5,051 nt of DNA from Bacillota bacterium (lineage in GTDB: Bacteria; Bacillota; Clostridia; Peptostreptococcales; Anaerovoracaceae): assembly GCA_017549385.1 (NCBI GenBank), contig JAFYUX010000167.1, positions 1 through 5,051 of the forward strand. The letters are read 5' to 3'. The translations under genes and the position numbers were made by a program. Positions 1 through 5,051 of this stretch are shown here, piece by piece. The notes beneath the pieces are model-generated. The model made no database searches. It was not told where the DNA came from and saw nothing but the letters and a program-made list of their open reading frames with translations. Every line of letters begins with the position of its first letter. Position 1 is the first letter of the stretch.

Positions 1-813
1 GAAGAAAACGCACCGCCTATCATAGCGCTAGATGATATAAATCTGGAGATTGAGGAAGGCACATTTACTGCGATTCTTGGAATGAACGGTTCTGGTAAGT
101 CCACTCTCGCAAAAAACATGAATGCTCTGTATGTACCATCTTCAGGTATCATGTTTGTTGATGGTATGGACACAAGACAGGACGAACTGGTATGGGAAAT
201 CCGAAAGACTGCAGGCATGGTATTCCAGAATCCAGACAATCAGCTGGTTTCTGCAGTGGTAGAAGATGACGTTGCTTTTGGTCCGGAAAACATAGGCGTT
301 CCTACAGAGGAAATAAGACAGCGAGTAGATGAGGCGATGAAAGCCGCTGGTATCTACGAGCAGAGATTTAAATCTCCGTCACAGCTTTCCGGTGGTCAAA
401 AGCAGAGAGTTGCTATTGCAGGTGTACTTGCACTTAAGCCTCGCTGTATTGTGTTTGACGAGCCTACTGCTATGCTGGATCCCCAGGGCAGAAGCGAAGT
501 CATGGAGATTATTAGAAAGCTCAGAGCTGAAAAGATTACTGTAGTGCTGATCACTCACTTTATGGAAGAAGCAGCAGATGCAGACAGAATTATAGTAATG
601 AAGAACGGAAAGATTATTTCTGACGGCACGCCGGCAGAGATTTTCGCATGTTCAGAAGTAATAGATGAAGCAGGTCTCGACATTCCGGCTGCAGTAAGGA
701 TTAAAAACATGCTGCTGGAAAAGGGGGTAGATATCCCTGCTGATATCCTTCACATCAACACACTTGCAGAGTATATCTGCAGCATAGCAGGAGGTGGAAC
801 TGATGCGCGTTAA
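1..813 (+). CDS. ecfA1: Energy-coupling factor transporter ATPase EcfA1 (5' partial)
   Basis: One of the two ABC ATPases that power ECF-type vitamin and micronutrient importers; it acts on the cytoplasmic face of the membrane bound to EcfT. The frame is open from base 1, so the true start lies upstream and roughly 10-20 N-terminal residues, including the A-loop region, are missing. The ATG at 82 is not the start because it lies inside the Walker A motif. Counting visible codons, all ABC motifs are present: Walker A GMNGSGKST (27-35), Q-loop VFQNPDNQ (Q76), signature LSGGQ (129-133), Walker B IVFDEPTA with D153 and catalytic E154, D-loop MLDP and H-loop H186. The VFQNPDNQ form of the Q-loop is typical of EcfA1 rather than EcfA2. 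The 270 visible codons fit a family length of about 280. It overlaps ecfA2 by 11 bases, which points to translational coupling. Family and subtype are secure; the transported substrates cannot be read from this gene. Confidence 0.96.
   Translation, partial: EENAPPIIALDDINLEIEEGTFTAILGMNGSGKSTLAKNMNALYVPSSGIMFVDGMDTRQDELVWEIRKTAGMVFQNPDNQLVSAVVEDDVAFGPENIGVPTEEIRQRVDEAMKAAGIYEQRFKSPSQLSGGQKQRVAIAGVLALKPRCIVFDEPTAMLDPQGRSEVMEIIRKLRAEKITVVLITHFMEEAADADRIIVMKNGKIISDGTPAEIFACSEVIDEAGLDIPAAVRIKNMLLEKGVDIPADILHINTLAEYICSIAGGGTDAR
789..796 (+). promoter_or_regulatory. Ribosome binding site of ecfA2, inside the end of ecfA1
   Basis: AGGAGGTG lies 6 bases before the ATG at 803. It decides the ecfA2 start: the alternative in-frame GTG at 794 is part of this Shine-Dalgarno sequence and cannot use it. 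The site lies within the last codons of ecfA1, so ribosomes finishing EcfA1 are well placed to start EcfA2. Confidence 0.85.
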
Positions 814-1714
814 GATAGAAAATCTTACACATATCTATAATCAGGGCCAGGCAAATGAAACTGCTGCGCTTGATGATGTAACTCTCACAATAGAAGATGG
901 AGAATTTGCGGGCCTTATCGGTCATACAGGTTCTGGCAAGTCTACACTTGTTCAGCACCTCAATGCACTTTTAAAGCCTCATTCTGGAAAGATATTTATC
1001 GGTGACACTGATATCACCGAAAAGGGTGTCTCTCTCATGGACATCAGAAAGAAAGTAGGTCTTGTTTTCCAGTATCCTGAGCATCAGCTTTTTGAGGCTA
1101 CTGTAGAAGAGGATGTTGCTTTCGGTCCTAAAAATCTTGGACTTTCTGAAGAGGAAATTGCTCAGAGAGTTGATGAGGCACTTCGCCTTGTGGGACTTGA
1201 TCCTGAAGTTCACGGAAAACGTTCACCTTTTGAACTTTCCGGCGGCCAGAAAAGAAGGGCTGCTGTGGCAGGTGTAATCGCCATGAAGCCGGAGATTCTC
1301 ATTCTGGACGAACCTACCGCAGGTCTTGATCCAGGTGCTCATCAGGAAATTCTGGAGATGATTCAGCATATCCGAAAAGAGCAGAAGTGCACGACACTGC
1401 TGGTATCACACAACATGGATGATATCGCAAGACTCTGCGACAGAGTAATTGTTATGAATAAAGGGAAAGTTGCTCTCAACGGAACTCCTGCAGAAGTCTT
1501 TTCTCAGGACGACTTTCTCAAGAGCATAGGCCTTGGCCTCCCGGCAGCAAAAGAACTGCTGTATATTATGAAAAATAAAGGTATTGATGTGGCTTCCCGC
1601 GTCGGCGGAGCCGTCGCAGATGTGTTGACTGATCAGCAGGCTGCGGATGTTATATTTGAAATGTTGCAGAAGTCAGGCAAGATTTCTGCCGGAACTGGAA
1701 TGGAAGAAAAATGA
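803..1714 (+). CDS. ecfA2: Energy-coupling factor transporter ATPase EcfA2
   Basis: Second ATPase of the ECF energizing module; it pairs with EcfA1 as a heterodimer under EcfT and hydrolyses ATP to drive uptake by exchangeable S components. The start at ATG 803 is chosen from the strong AGGAGG upstream and the family-like N-terminus MRVKIENLTHIY, giving 303 residues. Visible motifs are A-loop Y12, Walker A GHTGSGKST (40-48), Q-loop VFQYPEHQ (Q90), signature LSGGQ (145-149), Walker B ILDEPTA with D169 and E170, D-loop GLDP and H-loop H203. The YPEHQLFE form after the Q-loop is the usual EcfA2 mark and separates it from EcfA1. No key ATPase residue is missing. The C-terminal 80 or so residues form the usual variable tail and run slightly long (family about 285-290). 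Its stop overlaps the ecfT start in ATGA. Confidence 0.97.
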   Translation: MRVKIENLTHIYNQGQANETAALDDVTLTIEDGEFAGLIGHTGSGKSTLVQHLNALLKPHSGKIFIGDTDITEKGVSLMDIRKKVGLVFQYPEHQLFEATVEEDVAFGPKNLGLSEEEIAQRVDEALRLVGLDPEVHGKRSPFELSGGQKRRAAVAGVIAMKPEILILDEPTAGLDPGAHQEILEMIQHIRKEQKCTTLLVSHNMDDIARLCDRVIVMNKGKVALNGTPAEVFSQDDFLKSIGLGLPAAKELLYIMKNKGIDVASRVGGAVADVLTDQQAADVIFEMLQKSGKISAGTGMEEK

Positions 1715-2538
1715 TAAGAGATATTACATTCGGACAATATTATCCTGGGGATTCTGTAATTCACAGGCTGGATGCGAGAGTCAAGATTCTCTGGACTCTG
1801 ATGTATCTTGTCATGATCTTTTTTGTAAAAGACTTTATAGGTTACGGCATCTTTATAGTTGCCCTGGCGGGGATTATAAAGGCGGCAAAGATTCCTTTCA
1901 GATATATTGCAAGGGGCATGAAGCCCATTATGTTTATTTTGATACTGACCTTTATATTAAATATGTTCCTTCACGATGGTAAGGTGCTGGTACAGCTCGG
2001 CCCGCTGGAGATTACAGATGTAGGGGTTCAGACTGCAGTGTTTATCGCATTCAGACTTATCCTGCTGATTTTCGGAACGTCGCTTTTGACGTACACTACA
2101 AAACCGATGCAGCTGACTGACGGTCTGGAAAAGCTGATGAGTCCGCTGGCAAAGCTGGGATTCCCAGCAAACGAAGTAGCTATGATGATCTCAATTGCTC
2201 TTAGATTTATCCCGACACTTCTGGATGAGACAGACAAGATCATGAAGGCACAGCAGGCGAGAGGTGCTGACTTTGAAACAGGCAATGTTATAAAGCGAAT
2301 AACAAGCATGATTCCACTTATCATTCCGCTGTTTGTAAGTTCTTTCCGTATCGCCCAGGACCTCGCCATGGCTATGGAAGCAAGATGTTACAGAGGGGGT
2401 ACAGGTCGTACAAGACTTCACCCGATGAAATACAAAAAGGCCGACTATGTGGCCTATACATTTATAGTGGTATTCGCTGCAGTAATCGTTGTACAGTCAC
2501 GAGGCATTCTGCCTCTTCCGATGCTGTGGCCAAGGTAG
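1711..2538 (+). CDS. ecfT: Energy-coupling factor transporter transmembrane protein EcfT
   Basis: Integral membrane scaffold that links the EcfA1/EcfA2 ATPases to the substrate-binding S component. The protein is 275 residues, slightly above the usual length of about 265. It opens with the family-typical IRDITFGQYYPGDSVIHRLD. Hydrophobic segments lie at about 23-40, 43-60, 71-88, 106-128 and 246-264. The long cytoplasmic helical region between the last two carries both coupling motifs, ARG at 183-185 and ARC at 224-226, followed by YRGGTGRTR; these arginines dock into grooves of the two ATPases in known ECF structures. The start is the ATG in the ATGA overlap with ecfA2, preceded by a modest GGAAG. 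It ends in TAG, which sits where the family normally ends, so TAG works as a stop codon in this genome. No S component gene follows, as expected for a shared group II module. Confidence 0.96.
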   Translation: MIRDITFGQYYPGDSVIHRLDARVKILWTLMYLVMIFFVKDFIGYGIFIVALAGIIKAAKIPFRYIARGMKPIMFILILTFILNMFLHDGKVLVQLGPLEITDVGVQTAVFIAFRLILLIFGTSLLTYTTKPMQLTDGLEKLMSPLAKLGFPANEVAMMISIALRFIPTLLDETDKIMKAQQARGADFETGNVIKRITSMIPLIIPLFVSSFRIAQDLAMAMEARCYRGGTGRTRLHPMKYKKADYVAYTFIVVFAAVIVVQSRGILPLPMLWPR

Positions 2539-2541
2539 GAG
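2536..2541 (+). promoter_or_regulatory. Ribosome binding site of trmB, overlapping the ecfT stop
   Basis: TAGGAG lies 4 bases before the ATG at 2546, and its first three bases are the ecfT stop codon. It supports 2546 as the trmB start over the in-frame ATG at 2489, which lies deep inside ecfT and would add 19 residues foreign to the family. It also suggests that trmB is co-translated with the ECF genes. Confidence 0.8.
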
Positions 2542-2545
2542 ACAA

Positions 2546-3370
2546 ATGAGACAGAGAAAATTAAAGAACCTGGACGAAAAGCTGGCACTCTATTCCGGCG
2601 GTATCCAGATTAACCCTTTAGCTATGAAGGGAAGATGGCAGGCTCTCTTTGAAAAAGAACAGCCTATATACATGGAACTTGGTTGCGGCAAAGGTCAGTT
2701 TATCCTCAAGCTTGCACAGGCATATCCAGAAAGAAACTTTATCGCAATCGAAGGCAACAGAAGCGTTATGCTGAGAGCTCTCGAAAAGGCATCAAGAGTA
2801 TTAAATCTTGACTACGATCCAGAAGAAGTGGCAAGACCGGGCAGACATCCGCACACACCACTTCCACAGGCAGTGGCAGAACACGGTATGTTTGCGGTAG
2901 ACGAAGACAAAGCAATGGCTGCAGCTCAGGAATACGAAGAAAGCAAGTGGTCAACAGCAGAAGACGATTGCGTTTACGCTGTACTTCCAAACCTGATTTT
3001 TGCAAACATGTATCTCCGTTCAGTGACAGACTGTTTTGCAGAAGACGAACTCACAGGCATCTATCTGAACTTCTCAGATCCATGGCCAAAGGACAGAAAC
3101 GCAAAGCGCAGACTTACTCACACAAGATATCTCAAGGGTTACCAGGCAGTAACAAAGCCAGGTGCATGTCTTGAGTTCAAGACAGACAACGAAGCCCTCT
3201 TCAGATTCTCAGTAGAAGAGTTCGACGCAAACGAACTCGAAAAGCTAGAGTACACAGAAGATCTCCACGGCGAAGGCTCCGCCTACGAATCTGCAAACTA
3301 CATGACAGAGTACGAACAGAAATTCTCTTCAAAGGGTAATCCAATTTACTACTGCAAGGTAAAGTTATAA
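2546..3370 (+). CDS. trmB: tRNA (guanine-N7-)-methyltransferase TrmB with an internal insertion
   Basis: Uses S-adenosylmethionine to make 7-methylguanosine, normally at position 46 in the variable loop of tRNAs. The start at 2546 follows a clear RBS and gives MRQRK, matching the MR-R-K opening common in firmicute homologues. Motifs in order: SAM-binding ELGCGKGQF (44-52), acidic strand end IAIEG (E69), NFSDPWPK (175-182, with the conserved D178), RRLT (188-191), FKTDN (211-215) and the C-terminal TEYEQKFSSKGNPIY (254-268). All residues expected for activity appear intact. The protein is 274 residues, whereas compact firmicute TrmB is about 215. The excess lies in one block at roughly residues 90-147, rich in Pro, His, Ala and Glu, between the SAM-site half and the catalytic half. 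The gene follows ecfT by 7 bases and probably shares its transcript. No terminator with a T-run follows it. Confidence 0.95.
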   Translation: MRQRKLKNLDEKLALYSGGIQINPLAMKGRWQALFEKEQPIYMELGCGKGQFILKLAQAYPERNFIAIEGNRSVMLRALEKASRVLNLDYDPEEVARPGRHPHTPLPQAVAEHGMFAVDEDKAMAAAQEYEESKWSTAEDDCVYAVLPNLIFANMYLRSVTDCFAEDELTGIYLNFSDPWPKDRNAKRRLTHTRYLKGYQAVTKPGACLEFKTDNEALFRFSVEEFDANELEKLEYTEDLHGEGSAYESANYMTEYEQKFSSKGNPIYYCKVKL

Positions 3371-3376
3371 AAACAT

Positions 3377-3397
3377 CGGCAGGCTACAGTCCCGCCG
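3377..3397 (+). other. Short imperfect hairpin in the trmB-aldolase gap
   Basis: In the 70-base gap, CGGCAGG (3377-3383) pairs with CCCGCCG (3391-3397) through six Watson-Crick pairs and one A-C mismatch around a 7-base loop. No T-run follows on the + strand, so it is not a standard intrinsic terminator for trmB. On the opposite strand the stem would be followed by a T-rich stretch, but no minus-strand gene ends here. No convincing promoter was found in this gap, and the aldolase ATG at 3441 has only a weak upstream ribosome binding site. Confidence 0.3.
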
Positions 3398-3440
3398 AAA
3401 CAGCAAACACGATATACATTTACAGAAAGCTGGTGTAGAA

Positions 3441-4490
3441 ATGATTTATTTTCAGTGCGACTATACTGAAGGCGCTCACCCACAGATAATGCAGCGTCTC
3501 AACGAAACAAACCTCGAACAGACTCCAGGTTACGGTACAGACTATCATTGTGATCGCGCCCGGGATCTCATCAGAACATACTGCAATGCTCCAGAAGCAA
3601 GTGTAGAATTCCTGGTGGGCGGTACACAGGCAAATGCTCTTGTTATCGCTGCAACTCTCAGACCACATCAGGGTGTTATCGCATGTGATTCAGGCCACAT
3701 CAATGTTCACGAATCAGGTGCCATCGAGTCCTACGGCCACAAGGTTCTCACAGTTCCAGGCGAACTGGGCAAGCTTACAGCTCAGCAGGTAGACGATGTT
3801 ATCACAGGTCACTACAATGACCCTACTGCAGAACATATGGTATAGCCGGGCATGGTATATATTTCATTCCCTACAGAAGCAGGCACACTCTACAGCAAGG
3901 CAGAACTCACAGCTATCAGCGAAGTTTGCAGAAAGCATGATGTTCCGTTATTTGTAGATGGTGCACGTATGGGTTACGGCCTCATGTCAGAAGACAACGA
4001 CCTCACTCTCGAGGACTTTGCAAAGCTGACAGACGTATTCTATATCGGCGGCACAAAGGTTGGCGCTCTCTTTGGCGAAGCAATCGTAATCACAAACAAC
4101 AGCCTGAAAAAGGATTTCAGATATCTCATCAAGCAGCACGGCGGTATGCTTGCAAAGGGCAGACTCCTTGGTATCCAGTTCGAAACACTCTTCGAACCAA
4201 CAGAAACAGGTTGTCTCTATGCTGATATCTCTCAGCACGCTATCATACAGGCTATGCGTATTAAAAAAGCTTTTGCTGAAGCAGGTTTCGAATTTGCTCC
4301 AGAATCACCTACAAACCAGCAGTTCCCAGTGCTCAACCAGGCACAGATCGATCAGCTCAAGGATGATTACGCATTTGAAATCTTCTCAAAAATCGGTCCT
4401 GACGCTTATCAGGTACGTTTCTGCACAAGCTGGGCAACAGTGGCAGAAAATGTAGACAAGCTCATCGAAGACATCAAGAAGCTCAAATAA
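3441..4490 (+). pseudogene. Low-specificity L-threonine aldolase, interrupted by in-frame TAG at codon 135
   Basis: PLP-dependent fold-type I enzyme (beta-eliminating lyase/threonine aldolase family) that splits L-threonine or L-allo-threonine into glycine and acetaldehyde in the cytoplasm. The frame from 3441 to 4490 gives 349 codons including the TAG, close to the usual length of about 340. Before the TAG: the family opening (FQCDYTEGAHP), phosphate-binding GGTQAN (60-65), and GHINVHESGAIE with H86 as the probable PLP-stacking histidine. After it, without frame change: YISFPTEAGTLYSKAEL, FVDGAR with D173 and R176, and IGGTKVGALFGEA with the Schiff-base lysine K206 (codon 4056-4058). The only defect seen is TAG at 3843-3845, where relatives as I recall them have Gln or Lys (HMVxPGMVYIS). 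Termination would leave a 134-residue fragment without the lysine. Restart at ATG 3852 would give 212 residues with the lysine but lacks a visible ribosome binding site. Otherwise intact coding implies a recent mutation, a sequencing error, or readthrough. Confidence 0.85.
3843..3845 (+). other. In-frame amber codon inside the threonine aldolase
   Basis: TAG reads in phase between HMV and PGMVYIS, in the middle of a conserved stretch. A single C-to-T change from CAG (Gln), or A-to-T from AAG (Lys), would produce it. The next base is C, a context known to make stop codons leakier. The upstream and downstream frames are the same, so it is a nonsense codon rather than a frameshift. Confidence 0.95.
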
Positions 4491-4504
4491 ATCTTACATA
4501 GACA

Positions 4505-4547
4505 CCGCTACCGCGGCGGCTTTGCCGATGATTTAGATATCGGCAGA
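4505..4547 (+). promoter_or_regulatory. Tandem hairpins before the cysteine hydrolase ribosome binding site
   Basis: The 68-base gap after the aldolase holds two possible stems. The first pairs CCGCT (4505-4509) with GGCGG (4515-4519), ending in a T-G wobble. The second pairs TTTGCCGAT (4521-4529) with ATCGGCAGA (4539-4547) over a 9-base loop, with one wobble, and ends 2 bases before the TGGAGG of the next gene. A competing small stem, CGGC (4517-4520) with GCCG (4524-4527), would break both. No T-run follows, so these are not an intrinsic terminator. They could stabilise or modulate the downstream message; the role is inference, and I match no known riboswitch class. Confidence 0.35.
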
Positions 4548-4549
4548 TT

Positions 4550-4554
4550 GGAGG
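4550..4554 (+). promoter_or_regulatory. Ribosome binding site of the cysteine hydrolase
   Basis: GGAGG lies 4 bases before the ATG at 4559 and fixes that start. It is one of the stronger ribosome binding sites in the window, unlike the weak one before the aldolase, so this gene is likely translated independently of the interrupted gene upstream. Confidence 0.85.
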
Positions 4555-4558
4555 ACAC

Positions 4559-5051
4559 ATGAAGGTTTTAGTAGTAGTAGATATGCAGAACGATTTTGTA
4601 GATGCAGCATTAGGTTCACCAGAAGCTGCAGCTATTGTTCCTGCTGTTTGTGATAAGATTAAAAACTTCGACGGCAAGATTATCTTTACAAGAGACACTC
4701 ACGAAGTGGATTATCTCCAGACTCAGGAAGGCAGAAATCTGCCTGTAGAGCACTGCATCAGAGGTTCTGAAGGCTGGCAGCTCCATCCGGAAGTTAACAC
4801 TCTTACAGAAGGTTGGGAGATTATAGACAAGCCTGGTTTCGGCAGCCCTGTTTTAGGCGAAAAGCTGGCTGAACTGGATAAGACTGAAGGTCTGGAAAGC
4901 ATTACATTTATCGGTCTTTGCACAGATATCTGTGTTATTGCCAACGTTATGGTAGCAAAGGCATTTGTAAAGGAAGTACCTCTCATTGTTGACGCTGCAT
5001 GCTGTGCAGGTGTTACTCCTGAGAGTCATATTAACGCGCTTGCCGCAATGA
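4559..5051 (+). CDS. Cysteine hydrolase, isochorismatase/nicotinamidase superfamily (3' partial)
   Basis: The frame stays open to the window end, showing 164 complete codons of a protein whose family is usually about 175-210 residues. The probable Asp-Lys-Cys triad is visible: D8 in VVVDMQNDF, K91 in IIDKPGFGS, and C125 in GLCTDICV. Candidate metal ligands of nicotinamidase type are D46 and H48 in TRDTH and H65 in VEHCIRGS. These residues favour a nicotinamidase-like amide hydrolase (nicotinamide to nicotinate for NAD salvage) over an isochorismatase, but the superfamily contains many enzymes of unknown substrate and the tryptophan of the usual WPxHC motif is Leu here. The start at 4559 is supported by GGAGG and the family-typical MKVLVVVDMQNDF. 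It follows the interrupted aldolase by 68 bases; the aldolase gives no clear clue to its substrate. Superfamily is secure, exact reaction not. Confidence 0.9.
   Translation, partial: MKVLVVVDMQNDFVDAALGSPEAAAIVPAVCDKIKNFDGKIIFTRDTHEVDYLQTQEGRNLPVEHCIRGSEGWQLHPEVNTLTEGWEIIDKPGFGSPVLGEKLAELDKTEGLESITFIGLCTDICVIANVMVAKAFVKEVPLIVDAACCAGVTPESHINALAAM

Noticed and set aside
794..802. GTG at 794 as the ecfA2 start
   Set aside because: It is part of the AGGAGGTG ribosome binding site itself; the ATG at 803 is correctly spaced and gives the family-like N-terminus.
1647..1982. Open frame of 111 codons across the ecfA2-ecfT junction
   Set aside because: It is out of frame with two certain genes and its translation has no recognisable family features.
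2028..2421. Minus-strand open frames within ecfT
   Set aside because: They are antisense shadows of a conserved membrane protein gene, without ribosome binding sites or protein-like motifs.
2489..2545. Upstream in-frame ATG that would extend TrmB by 19 residues
   Set aside because: It lies inside the ecfT coding sequence, lacks a ribosome binding site and adds residues unlike TrmB; the ATG at 2546 has TAGGAG at good spacing.
3377..3397. Intrinsic terminator after trmB
   Set aside because: The stem is short, has a mismatch and is followed on the + strand by A/C-rich sequence rather than a T-run.
3390..3440. Promoter upstream of the threonine aldolase
   Set aside because: TATACA at 3413-3418 resembles a -10 element but has no acceptable -35 element 16-18 bases upstream.
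3552..3567. GC-rich patch containing CCCGGG in the aldolase, with CGC and CGG arginine codons otherwise absent from the gene
   Set aside because: It stays in frame and encodes plausible family residues; one short patch is too little to argue for recombination or a regulatory site.
3441..4490. Two separate genes encoding a split aldolase
   Set aside because: Both parts share one frame with no visible ribosome binding site before ATG 3852, and only a single codon breaks a conserved stretch, so one interrupted gene is simpler.
1..5051. CRISPR arrays, insertion sequences, tRNA or rRNA genes, riboswitches, toxin-antitoxin or defence genes
   Set aside because: No regularly spaced repeats, terminal inverted repeats, RNA-gene signatures or matching protein motifs were seen on either strand.

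Overview
The window looks like chromosomal housekeeping DNA from a member of the Bacillota, most likely class Clostridia. The evidence is the firmicute-style ECF energizing module (ecfA1-ecfA2-ecfT), strong AGGAGG-type ribosome binding sites, tight gene packing on one strand, AGA-rich arginine usage and moderate GC content. Placement below class is a guess; an anaerobic Eubacteriales lineage is plausible. No phage, transposon, CRISPR, rRNA or tRNA sequence was seen.

Left half (1-2538): three genes overlap or abut and encode the shared energizing module of group II ECF vitamin/micronutrient importers. They are ATPase EcfA1 (5' end outside the window), ATPase EcfA2 and membrane coupling protein EcfT. 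EcfA1/EcfA2 overlap by 11 bases and EcfA2/EcfT by 4 bases (ATGA), so translation is probably coupled. No substrate-binding S component is present; in group II systems these are encoded elsewhere and share one module.

Middle (2546-3370): trmB, for tRNA (guanine-N7)-methyltransferase, starts 7 bases after the ecfT stop with its ribosome binding site laid over that stop, so it probably belongs to the same transcript. The protein carries an extra segment of about 60 residues between the SAM-binding half and the catalytic half.

Right half (3441-5051): a low-specificity L-threonine aldolase reading frame is complete and well conserved except for one in-frame TAG at codon 135. As read, the enzyme is split into an N-terminal PLP-phosphate-binding part and a C-terminal part with the catalytic lysine. 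This is the most notable feature of the window. A short hairpin-rich gap follows, then the start of a cysteine hydrolase of the isochorismatase/nicotinamidase superfamily, which runs off the right edge.

I see no evidence of a new multi-gene system. The items worth a second look are the lone TAG in the aldolase, the TrmB insertion, and the paired hairpins just ahead of the hydrolase ribosome binding site.
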